NCBI RefSeq assembly: GCF_003751945.1
Contig: NZ_RJKL01000001.1
Coordinates: 124,001 to 188,000 of the forward strand
Length of the DNA stretch: 64,000 bases
From: Couchioplanes caeruleus
GTDB lineage: Bacteria; Actinomycetota; Actinomycetes; Mycobacteriales; Micromonosporaceae
Reading direction: 5' to 3'
The notes beneath the pieces were generated by a model that saw only the letters and a list, made by a program, of their open reading frames with translations, made no database searches and was not told the DNA's origin. The position numbers were made by a program, and so were the translations under genes. Positions 16,978 through 25,993 of the stretch are shown in pieces (position 1 is the first letter of the stretch; each line of letters begins with the position of its first letter).

Positions 16978-18574
16978 CGGGGTTGCTCGGGGCGCTCTCG
17001 TTGCCGGAGCGGTCGAGGGCGCTCAGGCAGTAGGTGGCGCCCCCGGCGGGCGGCGCCGGATCCACGACCTGCTGCGTGCCTGTCCGGCCGGTGGCGACGA
17101 GGTTCGCCGCCGCGCCGTCGACCCGGTAGAGCGCCCAGGAGACCGGCTCGCTGCCGCCGCCGGCCTGCCACTCCACGGCCGTCACGCCGTTCGCGCGCCG
17201 GACGGCGGTCACCCGGGGCGCGGCCGGCGGTCGCGCCGACAGCCGGTCCATGGCCGGCAGCAGGGCGGGCGTCGCGTAGTGCCGGGTGCGGTAGCGGGTG
17301 ACCGCGCCCAGCCGGTCGGCGCGGACCTGTTTGGCGCTGAAGTGGACGCTGCCGTGCACGCCGTAGGTGTCGTTGAGGGCGAGCTGGCGCTCGAGCTGGC
17401 CGGGCTCGCGCCACGGCCCCTTCTCGCCGACGCGGTAGTCGGCCTGGCCGATGTAGAGCTGCACGCCGGTGCCCTCGACCACCTCCGTCCACCAGGGCAG
17501 GATCTTGGCGTAGTCGGCCTTGTCGAAGCCGATCGCCCAGTAGAGCTGCGGCACCACGTAGTCGAGCCAGCGTTCGCGCACCCACGTGCGGGTGTCGGCG
17601 TAGATGGTGTCGTAGCTCTGCAGGCCCCGGCTGTCGGAGCCCTCCGGGTCGGTGGTCTTGTTGCGCCAGATGCCGAACGGGCTGATCCCGAACTTGACCC
17701 ACGGCTTGAGCTGCTTGATCCGCTCGCTCATCTCCCGGACCAGCGTGTTGACGTTCTGCCGGCGCCACTCGGCGCGGCTCATCGACTTGTCCGAGCGCTG
17801 GGCGAAGCTGGCGTCGTCGCGGAACGTGTTCCCGCCGCCCTCCGGGTACGGGTAGAAGAAGTCGTCGAAGTGCACGCCGTCCACGTCGTACTTCTCGACG
17901 GCCTCCAGCATCGCGTCCTCGACGAACTTGCGCGCGGCGGGATTGCCGGGATCGAAGTACAGCCTGGCGCGCTCGCCGTCGGGGTAGGCGATCGCCCAGT
18001 CCCGGTGCTTGAGCAGCGGATGGTTCGGCGCCAGTTTCGCGAAGTCGGCGCCGGGGCCGCCGGGGCCGGGCTGGGTCCCCCGGTACGGGTTGAACCAGGC
18101 GTGGAACTCGAGGTTGCGGGCGTGCGCCTCGGCCACCATGAACGCCATCGGGTCCCATCCGGGCGACCGGCCGTCCCGCTTGCCGGTGAGCCACTCCGAC
18201 CAGGGCGCGTACGCCGAGGGCCAGAACGCGTCGCCGGAGGGCCGGACGTGCACGAAGATCGCGTTGTGGCGCTGGGCGACGGCCAGGTCCAGCCACCGCA
18301 GATACTCGGCGCGGACCTCCGCCTCGCCCAGGCCCGGCCGGCTGGGCCAGTCGATGTTCATGACCGTGGTCAGCCACATGCCGCGCAGCTCGCGGGTGGC
18401 CCGCACCGGCACCGCGCCGCAGCGGCCGGGGGCGCCGGCCGCCGCCTGGCCGGTGGTCGGGGCGGGCTCCGGTGCGTCGTGGGAGGCGGCCCGCACGAGG
18501 GCGAAACCGAGCGCAACCACCGCGAGCAGCACGACGGAGATGATCAACACGAGCCTGACGGGGGGACGGGGCAC
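16967..18574 (-). CDS. Membrane-anchored glycoside hydrolase-like protein (GHL10/DUF187) with C-terminal Fn3-like domain
   Basis: 535 residues from the GTG at 18574, chosen because GGAG lies about 12 bases upstream and it puts the hydrophobic segment VRLVLIISVVLLAVVALGFA at residues 6-25 (signal anchor). The catalytic-type domain (about 60-400) begins ATRELRGMWLTTVMNIDWPS and has HAWFNPYRG and VDGVHFDDFFYPYP, the marker of family-10-like glycosidases. Residues 430-535 look like a fibronectin type III domain (LSALDRSGNESAPSN). Probably extracellular; related proteins act on cell-wall-associated glycans. Confidence 0.85.
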   Translation of the reverse strand: MPRPPVRLVLIISVVLLAVVALGFALVRAASHDAPEPAPTTGQAAAGAPGRCGAVPVRATRELRGMWLTTVMNIDWPSRPGLGEAEVRAEYLRWLDLAVAQRHNAIFVHVRPSGDAFWPSAYAPWSEWLTGKRDGRSPGWDPMAFMVAEAHARNLEFHAWFNPYRGTQPGPGGPGADFAKLAPNHPLLKHRDWAIAYPDGERARLYFDPGNPAARKFVEDAMLEAVEKYDVDGVHFDDFFYPYPEGGGNTFRDDASFAQRSDKSMSRAEWRRQNVNTLVREMSERIKQLKPWVKFGISPFGIWRNKTTDPEGSDSRGLQSYDTIYADTRTWVRERWLDYVVPQLYWAIGFDKADYAKILPWWTEVVEGTGVQLYIGQADYRVGEKGPWREPGQLERQLALNDTYGVHGSVHFSAKQVRADRLGAVTRYRTRHYATPALLPAMDRLSARPPAAPRVTAVRRANGVTAVEWQAGGGSEPVSWALYRVDGAAANLVATGRTGTQQVVDPAPPAGGATYCLSALDRSGNESAPSNPVTG

Positions 18575-18594
18575 CCACCCAGTGTGCCTGCTCC

Positions 18595-18600
18595 TAGAGT
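18595..18600 (+). promoter_or_regulatory. -10 element TAGAGT for a leaderless oxidoreductase gene
   Basis: TAGAGT lies six nucleotides before the ATG at 18607, inside the 32-bp spacer shared with the divergent glycosidase gene. Confidence 0.5.
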
Positions 18601-18606
18601 CGGGGC

Positions 18607-19521
18607 ATGGACGTGGTGGTCGTCGGGGCCGGCATCGCCGGGCTGTCCTGCGCGCGGGAGCTCGCCGCCGCCGGTGCCCGGGTCCGGGTGCACGAGCGCG
18701 GCCGGGTGGTCGGCGGGCGCCTCGCGAGCCGGCGCCACGGCGGCCGGTACGCCGACATCGGCGCCGCCTACTTCGTCGCCGACGACCCGGACTTCGCGGC
18801 CCTCGCCGAGCGCTGGCGCTCGCGCGGGCTCGCCCGGCCCTGGACGGACACGTTCGCCGTGCACCCGGGCTCGCCCGCGCGCGGACCCGTGCGGTGGGCG
18901 GCGCCGGGCGGCCTGCGCTCGCTCGCGGCGGATCTCGCCGAGGGACTCGACGTGCGGCTGGACCAGGAGGTCCGGGCCGTCCCCGGCGACGCGGACGCGG
19001 TGGTGCTCGCCATGCCCGGCCCGCAGGCGCTGCGCGTGCGCCCACCCGCCGCCGTGGCCGACGCCGCCCGGCGCCAGCGGTGGCAGCCGGTGCTGACGGC
19101 CGTCCTGGCGTACCCGGAAAGGGTCTGGGGTGATTTCCACGGCGCGTTCGTGAACGAGCATCCGGTGCTGGCGACGGTGTGCGACGACGGCGACCGGCGC
19201 GGCGACCGCGCGCCGGTCCTGGTCGCGCACTCGACCCCGGGGCTCGCCCGCGCCCACCTCGACAACCCGGACGCCGCCGCTGCGGTCATGGCCCGCGCGA
19301 CGGGTGAGCTGCTCGGCATCGCCGCCGAGCCGCGGGTCCACATTCACCACTGGCCCTACGCCCAGCCGGCCCCGACGGACGCCCCCTACGCCACCGACGG
19401 GCGGGTGTGGCTCGCCGGGGACGCGTTCGGCCGGCCGCGCGTCCAGACCGCCTGGGCGTCCGGACGCGCGGTCGCCGCTGCCCTGCTTCAGAGCACCGGT
19501 TCTCAGAGCACTGTGCGGTAG
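18607..19521 (+). CDS. FAD-dependent amine-oxidase-like (renalase-type) oxidoreductase
   Basis: 304 residues. The N-terminus VVVVGAGIAGLSCARELAAAG is the dinucleotide-binding fold, followed by HERGRVVGGRLASRR and DIGAAYF as in renalase-like flavoproteins, and a C-terminal FAD motif VWLAGDAFGRPRVQTAWASG. The substrate is unknown; bacterial renalases oxidise dihydronicotinamide isomers. Its 3' end overlaps glgA by 19 bp in the opposite direction. Confidence 0.85.
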   Translation: MDVVVVGAGIAGLSCARELAAAGARVRVHERGRVVGGRLASRRHGGRYADIGAAYFVADDPDFAALAERWRSRGLARPWTDTFAVHPGSPARGPVRWAAPGGLRSLAADLAEGLDVRLDQEVRAVPGDADAVVLAMPGPQALRVRPPAAVADAARRQRWQPVLTAVLAYPERVWGDFHGAFVNEHPVLATVCDDGDRRGDRAPVLVAHSTPGLARAHLDNPDAAAAVMARATGELLGIAAEPRVHIHHWPYAQPAPTDAPYATDGRVWLAGDAFGRPRVQTAWASGRAVAAALLQSTGSQSTVR

Positions 19522-20711
19522 ACCTCGAGGGTGTCCATCGCGATGGTGGCCCAGGAGAACTTCTCCACCGCGCGGCGGCGCCCGGCGAGGCCACATTGCC
19601 GGGCCCGGTCCGGATCCTCGACGAGCGCGCGGATCGCGTCGGCCAGATCCGCGACGAACTTGTCCGGATCGACCGGGGTGCCGGTGCCGTCGGCGACCTG
19701 GTCGATCGGCACGAGCAGGCCGGTCTCGCCGTCCGCCACCACCTCGGGGATGCCGCCGGTCGCGGTGGCGACCACGGCGGTCTCGCAGGCCATCGCCTCC
19801 AGGTTCACGATGCCCATGGGCTCGTAGACGGACGGGCAGACGAAGACGGTCGCGTGGGTCAGCACCTGCACGACCTCCCGCTTGGGCAGCATCTCCTGCA
19901 CCCACACCACGCCGCGCGCGTCGCGGGCGTTGCGGAGCTGGATCGCCAGGCCCTCCACCTCGGCGGCGATCTCCTTGGTGTCCGGCGCGCCGGCGAGCAG
20001 CACGATCTGCGCCTCGGGGGGCAGGTCGTGGCAGGCGCGCATCAGGTACGGCAGGCCCTTCTGCCGGGTGATGCGCCCGACGAAGACGACGCTGGGCCGG
20101 TCCGGGTCGATGCCGAGGCGCTCGAGCACCTCGGTGCCGTGGTCCGGGGCGTACTGCGCGGTGTCGATGCCGTTGTGGACCACCCGGATCTTGCCGGGGT
20201 CGACGCTCGGGTACGCGGTCAGCACGTCGCGCTTCATCCCGGCGGAGACGGCGATGATCGCGTCCGCCGCCTCGATCGCCGTGCGCTCGATGAAGGAGGA
20301 GAGGGCGTAGCCGCCGCCGAGCTGCTCGGCCTTCCAGGGGCGCAACGGCTCCAGGCTGTGCGTGGTGACCACGTGCGGCACCCCGTACAGCAGCTTGGCG
20401 GTGTGCCCGGCCAGGTTGGCGTACCAGGTGTGACTGTGCACGATGTCCGCGCCCTCGGCGCCCGCCGCCATCTCCAGGTCGACGCCCATCGTGCGCAGGG
20501 CGGCGTTGGCCCCGGCGAGGCCGGCGGGATCCGGGTACGCGGTGACGCCCGCCTCGTCGCGAGCGCCGCCGAAGCAGTGCACCCGGACGTCGGTGAGCGG
20601 GCGCAGATCCCGGGCGAGGTACTCGACGTGCACGCCCGCGCCGCCGTACACCTCCGGCGGGTATTCCCGGGTGAAAAGGTCGACGCGGAGTGTCGTACGC
20701 GAGTCAGTCAC
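19503..20711 (-). CDS. glgA: Glycogen synthase (GT4, actinobacterial GlgA/GlgM type)
   Basis: 402 residues. Opens with RVDLFTREYPPEVYGGAGVHV (donor/acceptor loop), has HSHTWYANLAG, VVFVGRITRQKG and the GT4 E-x7-E motif EPMGIVNLE. This short actinobacterial type is glycogen synthase or maltose-1-phosphate synthase (GlgM), using ADP-glucose. Divergent from glgC, which makes ADP-glucose, 59 bp away. TATTCT lies seven nucleotides before the GTG, so the transcript is probably leaderless. Which of the two activities it has cannot be decided from sequence alone. Confidence 0.9.
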   Translation of the reverse strand: MTDSRTTLRVDLFTREYPPEVYGGAGVHVEYLARDLRPLTDVRVHCFGGARDEAGVTAYPDPAGLAGANAALRTMGVDLEMAAGAEGADIVHSHTWYANLAGHTAKLLYGVPHVVTTHSLEPLRPWKAEQLGGGYALSSFIERTAIEAADAIIAVSAGMKRDVLTAYPSVDPGKIRVVHNGIDTAQYAPDHGTEVLERLGIDPDRPSVVFVGRITRQKGLPYLMRACHDLPPEAQIVLLAGAPDTKEIAAEVEGLAIQLRNARDARGVVWVQEMLPKREVVQVLTHATVFVCPSVYEPMGIVNLEAMACETAVVATATGGIPEVVADGETGLLVPIDQVADGTGTPVDPDKFVADLADAIRALVEDPDRARQCGLAGRRRAVEKFSWATIAMDTLEVYRTVL

Positions 20712-20718
20712 GTCAGGC

Positions 20719-20724
20719 AGAATA
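20719..20724 (-). promoter_or_regulatory. -10 element TATTCT of glgA
   Basis: On the minus strand TATTCT lies seven nucleotides before the glgA GTG, predicting a leaderless message. Confidence 0.5.
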
Positions 20725-20758
20725 AGCCTTTCGACTGGCGGGAGCGCGGCGGGAAAGT

Positions 20759-20764
20759 TAGCGT
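20759..20764 (+). promoter_or_regulatory. -10 element TAGCGT of glgC
   Basis: TAGCGT lies six nucleotides before the glgC ATG, predicting a leaderless message. It is 34 bp from the opposing glgA -10. Confidence 0.5.
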
Positions 20765-20770
20765 CACGTC

Positions 20771-22003
20771 ATGGCTGTCAAGGTGCTCGCGATCGTTCTG
20801 GCCGGGGGCGAGGGTAAGCGCCTGATGCCCCTCACCGCGGACCGGGCCAAGCCCGGCGTCCCGTTCGGCGGCATCTACCGCATGATCGACTTCGTCCTGT
20901 CGAACCTGGCCAACGGCGGGTTCCTGAAGATCGTCGTGCTGACGCAGTACAAGTCGCATTCTCTCGACCGGCACATCACCAAGACGTGGCGGATGTCGAC
21001 CCTGCTCGGCAACTACGTGACGCCCGTGCCGGCGCAGCAGCGGCTCGGTCCGCGCTGGTTCGCCGGGTCCGCCGACGCGATCTACCAGAGCCTCAACCTG
21101 ATCAACGACGAGAACCCCGACTACGTGATCGTGTTCGGCGCGGACCACATCTACCGCATGGATCCGAAGCAGATGGTCAACGACCACATCGCCTCGGGCG
21201 CCGCGGTGACCGTGGCCGGGATCCGCCAGCCGAAGGCCATGTCCGACCAGTTCGGCGTCATCGACGTGGCGGAGGACGGCAGGCGCATCCGCGCGTTCCG
21301 GGAGAAGCCCACGGAGGTCGACGGCCTGCCCGGCTCCCCGGACGAGATCTACGCGTCGATGGGCAACTACGTCTTCACCACCCGGGCCCTGTGCGAGGCG
21401 GTGACCGCCGACGCGGAGAACCCCGACAGCAAGCACGACATGGGCGGCAACATCATTCCGATGCTCGTCGCGAAGGGCGAGGCGAACGTCTACGACTTCC
21501 GCGACAACGAGGTGCCGGGCAGCACCGAGCGCGACCGCGGCTACTGGCGCGATGTGGGCACGCTGGACTCGTTCTACGAGGCCCACATGGACCTCATCGC
21601 GACCCTGCCGGTCTTCAACCTCTACAACATGGACTGGCCGATCTTCACCAACTACGGCTCCTGGCCGCCGGCGAAGTTCGTCCACGGGTACGACGACCGC
21701 CAGGGCCGCGCCGTCGAGTCGATGATCTCGCCCGGCGTGGTGGTCTCCGGATCCCTGGTGGAGCGCTCCGTGATCTCTCCCAACGTGCGCGTCAACTCCT
21801 GGGCGCACGTGGAGGGCTCGGTGATCATGGAGGGCGTGTCGGTGGGCCGGCGCGCGGTCGTCCGCAACGCGATCATCGACAAGAACGTGACCATTCCCGA
21901 GGGCGCCCGGATCGGCGTCGACCTCGACCGGGACCGCAAGCTCTACACGGTCAGCGACAGCGGCATCGTCGTCGTCGGCAAGGGCCAGCGCATCGAGCCC
22001 TAG
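20771..22003 (+). CDS. glgC: Glucose-1-phosphate adenylyltransferase
   Basis: 410 residues, usual length. Makes ADP-glucose from ATP and glucose 1-phosphate, the committed step of bacterial glycogen synthesis. The N-terminal nucleotidyltransferase motif [16 protein letters not shown] is followed by [27 protein letters not shown], and a left-handed beta-helix end ([20 protein letters not shown]). The stop overlaps the convergent ABC-F gene by 4 bp. Pairs with divergent glgA. Confidence 0.97.
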   Translation: MAVKVLAIVLAGGEGKRLMPLTADRAKPGVPFGGIYRMIDFVLSNLANGGFLKIVVLTQYKSHSLDRHITKTWRMSTLLGNYVTPVPAQQRLGPRWFAGSADAIYQSLNLINDENPDYVIVFGADHIYRMDPKQMVNDHIASGAAVTVAGIRQPKAMSDQFGVIDVAEDGRRIRAFREKPTEVDGLPGSPDEIYASMGNYVFTTRALCEAVTADAENPDSKHDMGGNIIPMLVAKGEANVYDFRDNEVPGSTERDRGYWRDVGTLDSFYEAHMDLIATLPVFNLYNMDWPIFTNYGSWPPAKFVHGYDDRQGRAVESMISPGVVVSGSLVERSVISPNVRVNSWAHVEGSVIMEGVSVGRRAVVRNAIIDKNVTIPEGARIGVDLDRDRKLYTVSDSGIVVVGKGQRIEP

Positions 22004-23634
22004 CCGGTGACGATGCCGCCGGCCACCTCGAAGTGGCGGTTGGTCTGCACCGCCGCAAGCATCCGCCGGTCGTGGGTGACCAGCAGCAGCGTCCCCGGGA
22101 AGCCGGCCAGGGCCGACTCGAGCTGCTCGATCGCCGGCAGGTCGAGGTGGTTCGTCGGCTCGTCCAGCACCAGCAGGTTGACGCCGCGCGCCTGCAGCAG
22201 TGCCAGCGCCGCCCGGGTCCGCTCGCCCGGCGACAACGTGCCCGCGGGGCGCCGCACGTGCGCCGCCTTGAGCCCGAACTTCGCCAGCAACGTCCGCACG
22301 TCGGCGTCGGCGAGGTCCGGCACGGCCGCGCCGAACGCGGTCAGCAGCGGCTCCCCGCCCAGGAAGAGCCCGCGTGCCTGGTCGACCTCGCCGACCACCA
22401 CCTGCGGTCCAAGATGTGCGCTGCCCTCCTGCAACGGCAGCCGGCCGAGCAGGGCCGCGAGCAGCGTCGACTTGCCGGAGCCGTTCGCGCCGGTGATCGC
22501 CACCCGATCCGCCCAGTCGACCTGCAGCGTGACCGGGCCCAGGGTGAAGGCGCCGCGGCGTACCACCGCGTCGCTCAGGGCGGCCACGACGGCGCCGGCG
22601 CGGGGCGCGACGGCGATCTCCATCCGCAGTTCCCACTCCTTGCGGGGCTCCTCCACGACCTCCAGCCGCTCGATCATCCGCTGCGTCTGGCGCGCCTTCG
22701 CCGCCTGCTTCTCGGTGGACTCGGCGCGCATGCTCCGGCCGATCTTGTCGTTGTCCTTGCTCTTGCGGCGGGCGTTGCGCACGCCCTGTTCCATCCAGTT
22801 GCGCTGCATCCGGGCCCGATCCTCGAGGGCCGACACCTTTCCGGCGTACTCCTCGTAGTTCTCCCGGGCGTGCCGGCGCAGGGTCGCGCGTTCCTCCAGG
22901 TAGGCCTCGTAGCCACCGCCGTAGAGGCGCACCTGCTGCTGGGCGAGGTCGAGCTCGAGCACGTCGGTGACCGTGCGCGACAGGAACTCGCGGTCGTGGC
23001 TGACCAGCACCGTCCCGGCGCGCAGCCCGGTGACGAACTCCTCCAGCCGGCGCAGCCCGTCCAGGTCCAGGTCGTTGGTCGGCTCGTCGAGCAGGAAGAC
23101 GTCGTAGCGGCTCAGCAGGAGCGACGCCATCTGCGCGCGGGCCACCTGGCCGCCGGACAGGGCCGTCGTGGGGTGGTCCAGCGCCACGGCCAGCCCCAGG
23201 TCGGCGGTGACCTGCTCGGCGCGCTCGTCGAGGTCCGCGCCGCCGAGGTCCAGCCAGCGTTCCAGCGCCGCGGCGTACGCCTCCTCCGCGCCCTCCGTCC
23301 CCGCGGCGAGCGCCTCCGCGCCCGCCTCCATGGCCGCCTGCGCGGGACCCACGCCCGTGCGCCGGGCCAGCAGGTCGCGGACCGTCTCGCCCGGGCGCGC
23401 CTCGCGCTCCTGCGGGAGGTAGCCGACGGTGGCGGTGGGCGGGCTCAGCGCCACCGAGCCGGACTCCACCGGCAGCAGGCCGGCGAGGGTCCGCAGCAGC
23501 GTCGTCTTGCCGGCCCCGTTGGCCCCGACCAGGCCGATCGTGTCGCCCGGGGCGACGACCAGGTCCAGGCCGTGGAACAGGGTGCGGTCGCCGTGCCCCG
23601 CGGCGAGGTCCCGGGCGATCATCGTGGCGCTCAT
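22000..23634 (-). CDS. ABC-F family ATP-binding protein
   Basis: 544 residues with two nucleotide-binding domains and no membrane segment. Walker [11 protein letters not shown] (near 40) and [10 protein letters not shown] (near 375), signatures LSGGQ and LSPGE, Walker [12 protein letters not shown] and [12 protein letters not shown]. The interdomain linker (about 240-330) is charged and includes [24 protein letters not shown] proteins act on the ribosome, some as antibiotic-protection factors, others as housekeeping translation factors. No drug target can be read off here. Confidence 0.92.
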   Translation of the reverse strand: MSATMIARDLAAGHGDRTLFHGLDLVVAPGDTIGLVGANGAGKTTLLRTLAGLLPVESGSVALSPPTATVGYLPQEREARPGETVRDLLARRTGVGPAQAAMEAGAEALAAGTEGAEEAYAAALERWLDLGGADLDERAEQVTADLGLAVALDHPTTALSGGQVARAQMASLLLSRYDVFLLDEPTNDLDLDGLRRLEEFVTGLRAGTVLVSHDREFLSRTVTDVLELDLAQQQVRLYGGGYEAYLEERATLRRHARENYEEYAGKVSALEDRARMQRNWMEQGVRNARRKSKDNDKIGRSMRAESTEKQAAKARQTQRMIERLEVVEEPRKEWELRMEIAVAPRAGAVVAALSDAVVRRGAFTLGPVTLQVDWADRVAITGANGSGKSTLLAALLGRLPLQEGSAHLGPQVVVGEVDQARGLFLGGEPLLTAFGAAVPDLADADVRTLLAKFGLKAAHVRRPAGTLSPGERTRAALALLQARGVNLLVLDEPTNHLDLPAIEQLESALAGFPGTLLLVTHDRRMLAAVQTNRHFEVAGGIVTG

Positions 23635-23657
23635 CGGGGCCCGACTCTAGCGCCGGC

Positions 23658-24497
23658 TCAGTCCGGGATCGGCACCGCCGTGCCGCTGACGCGTACTCCG
23701 GCCTCGCCGGGCACGAGAGTGACGGTGAGCCGCCCCGGGCGCCCCAGGTCCGTGCCCTGCGACAGCTCGATGACGGCGTCGCCCTCGACCAGCCACAGCT
23801 CCCGCAGGTAACCGCCGAGGGCGGCCGCCGCGGCCCCGGTCGCCGGATCCTCGTAGACGCCGCCGACCGGGAACGGGTTCCGGACGTCGAAGTGGTGCTC
23901 GTCCTCGCGCCAGACGAGTTGGATCGTGGTCCAGTCCCGGCGCCGCATCAGTGCCGTCAGCGCCGGCACGTCGTAGTCCAGGTCGGCGAGGCGCTGCCGG
24001 CTGCTCACGGCCACGATCGGGTGGTACGCGCCGGCGTACGCGACCCGCGGCGGCAGGGTGGCGTCGAGGTCGGACCCCGCCCAGCGCAGCGCGGCGAGCA
24101 ACGCCGCCAGGTCGTCGGCGTCGAGCTCCGCGACCCGCGTGCCCACGCTGGTCAGGGTGGCGCGCCGGTGCTCGTCCACGGTGACCGGCACCTCACCGGC
24201 GTTGGTGACGAAGACGTACGTGCCCGGCCCGCGCCGGTCGGCGAGCGCCACGGCCGTGCCGACGGTGGCGTGACCGCAGAACGGCACCTCGGCGAGCGGG
24301 CTGAAGTAGCGCACGCGCAGGACCCCGTCCCCGCGGTCCTCGGTGACGAAAGCGGTCTCGGAGTAGCCCACCTTCGCGGCGACGGCCAGCATCTCGGCGT
24401 CCGGCAGGCGAGCGGCGTCCAGGACCACGCCGGCCGGGTTGCCGCCGGCCGGGTCGGCGCTGAAGGCCGCGTACCGGAGGATCTCGAGGTCTGTCAT
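23658..24497 (-). CDS. PhzF-family phenazine biosynthesis-like isomerase/epimerase
   Basis: 279 residues from the ATG at 24497 (MTDLEILRYAAFSADPAGGN), which matches the usual N-terminus of the family. The catalytic Glu is in GYSETAFV, with FFSP-like YFSPLAEVPFCGHAT and the second-half motif EDPATGAAAAALGGYL. Family members isomerise small metabolites; here there is no phenazine cluster, so the substrate is unknown. Confidence 0.9.
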   Translation of the reverse strand: MTDLEILRYAAFSADPAGGNPAGVVLDAARLPDAEMLAVAAKVGYSETAFVTEDRGDGVLRVRYFSPLAEVPFCGHATVGTAVALADRRGPGTYVFVTNAGEVPVTVDEHRRATLTSVGTRVAELDADDLAALLAALRWAGSDLDATLPPRVAYAGAYHPIVAVSSRQRLADLDYDVPALTALMRRRDWTTIQLVWREDEHHFDVRNPFPVGGVYEDPATGAAAAALGGYLRELWLVEGDAVIELSQGTDLGRPGRLTVTLVPGEAGVRVSGTAVPIPD

Positions 24498-24581
24498 GGC
24501 GTCGAGCCTGCCGCGCACCGGCGCGGGCGACCAGGGCCAATCGGCGGCCTCTGGTCTTGGTCTCCCGCCGCGCGCCGGGAG

Positions 24582-24587
24582 TAGCGT
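24582..24587 (+). promoter_or_regulatory. -10 element TAGCGT for a leaderless MoxR gene
   Basis: TAGCGT lies seven nucleotides before the GTG at 24595, in the 97-bp spacer divergent from the PhzF gene. Confidence 0.45.
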
Positions 24588-24594
24588 CTCGGGG

Positions 24595-25992
24595 GTGACC
24601 AAGCCCACCGATCTTCCGCGGACGCTCGGCGACCTGCGCGCCAGCGGGCACGAGTTCCGGACCGTCAAGCAGGAGCTGCGCGACAACCTGCTCGACCGGC
24701 TGCGCCGCGGCGAGCCGCGGTTCCCCGGCATCGTCGGCTACGACGAGACCGTGCTGCCCGAGGTCGAGCGCGCGCTGCTCGCCGGCCACGACATGGTGCT
24801 GCTCGGCGAGCGCGGGCAGGGCAAGACCCGGCTGCTGCGCGCCCTGGCCGGCCTGCTCGACGAGTGGACGCCCGTCATCGCCGGCTCGGAGCTGCGCGAG
24901 CACCCGTACCAGCCGCTCACCCCGGCGTCGCGCCGGCTCGCGGAGGAGGCCGGCGACCGGCTGCCGATCTCCTGGCTGCACCGCCGCGAGCGCTACGGCG
25001 AGAAGCTGGCCACCCCCGACACCAGCGTCGGCGACCTCATCGGCGACGTCGACCCGATCAAGGTGGCGCAGGGGCGCGAGCTGGGCGACCCGGAGACCAT
25101 CCACTTCGGGCTGGTGCCGCGCACCAACCGGGGCATCTTCGCCGTCAACGAGCTGCCCGACCTCGCCGAGCGGATCCAGGTGTCGCTGCTCAACGTGCTG
25201 GAGGAGCGCGACATCCAGGTGCGCGGCTACCAGTTGAGGCTGCCGCTCGACCTGCTGCTGGTCGCCACGGCCAACCCCGAGGACTACACCAACAGGGGCC
25301 GCATCATCACCCCGCTCAAGGACCGCTTCGGCGCCGAGGTACGGACCCACTACCCGGTGGACCTGGCCCTCGAGACCGCGCTGATCCGACAGGAGGCGGC
25401 GCTGGTCGCCACCGTGCCCGACCATCTGATCGACGTCCTGGCCCGGTACACCCGCCAGGTGCGCGAGTCGCCGTCGGTGGACTCCCGCTCCGGCGTCTCG
25501 GCGCGGTTCGCCATCGCCGCGGCCGAGACCGTGGCGGCGTCGGCGCTGCGCCGGTCCGGGCTGCGCGGGGAGCGGGAGGCCGTCGCCCGCATCGGCGACA
25601 CCGTGTCGGTCACCAGCACGCTGCGCGGCAAGGTCGAGTTCGACAGCGGCGAGGAGGGCCGCGAGACCGAGATCCTCTCTCACCTGCTGCGCCTGGCGAC
25701 CGCGGAGACGTTCCGGGCCCGGCTGTCCGGTCTCGACCTGTCCGGCTTCACCGGCCTCGTCGCGGAGGGCACGACCATCGAGACCGGCGACCTGGTCTCG
25801 GCCGAGGAGCTGCTCGCCCAGATCGGCACGGTGCCGGGGCTGGCCAAGGTCCTCGACCGGCTCGGCCTCGGCGACGCCCCGGGCCCGGGGGAGGCCGCGT
25901 CCGGTGTGGAGTTCGTCCTCGAGGGTCTGCACCTCACCCGCCGGCTGGCCAAGGAGCTGACCAGCGACGGGCGCACCCGGTACGGGAGCTGA
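24595..25992 (+). CDS. MoxR-like AAA+ ATPase (sigma-54-interaction-like, magnesium-chelatase subunit I type)
   Basis: 465 residues from the GTG at 24595. Walker A is GERGQGKTRLLRALAGL, Walker B/sensor segment is GIFAVNELPDLAERIQVSLLNVLEER, and sensor 1 is LLVATANPEDYTNRGRI. The C-terminus is a helical lid. The next gene, 1 bp beyond its stop, encodes a VWA-domain protein, the standard MoxR/VWA pairing in which the ATPase remodels or loads cofactors into target complexes. The target is unknown. Confidence 0.92.
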   Translation: MTKPTDLPRTLGDLRASGHEFRTVKQELRDNLLDRLRRGEPRFPGIVGYDETVLPEVERALLAGHDMVLLGERGQGKTRLLRALAGLLDEWTPVIAGSELREHPYQPLTPASRRLAEEAGDRLPISWLHRRERYGEKLATPDTSVGDLIGDVDPIKVAQGRELGDPETIHFGLVPRTNRGIFAVNELPDLAERIQVSLLNVLEERDIQVRGYQLRLPLDLLLVATANPEDYTNRGRIITPLKDRFGAEVRTHYPVDLALETALIRQEAALVATVPDHLIDVLARYTRQVRESPSVDSRSGVSARFAIAAAETVAASALRRSGLRGEREAVARIGDTVSVTSTLRGKVEFDSGEEGRETEILSHLLRLATAETFRARLSGLDLSGFTGLVAEGTTIETGDLVSAEELLAQIGTVPGLAKVLDRLGLGDAPGPGEAASGVEFVLEGLHLTRRLAKELTSDGRTRYGS

Positions 25993-25993
25993 C

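Noticed and set aside
18575..19045. N-terminal extension of the glycosidase-like protein to 692 residues
   Set aside because: The extension lies antisense to the start of the oxidoreductase gene and is Arg/Pro/Gly-rich; the GTG at 18574 has a ribosome-binding site and exposes a signal anchor.
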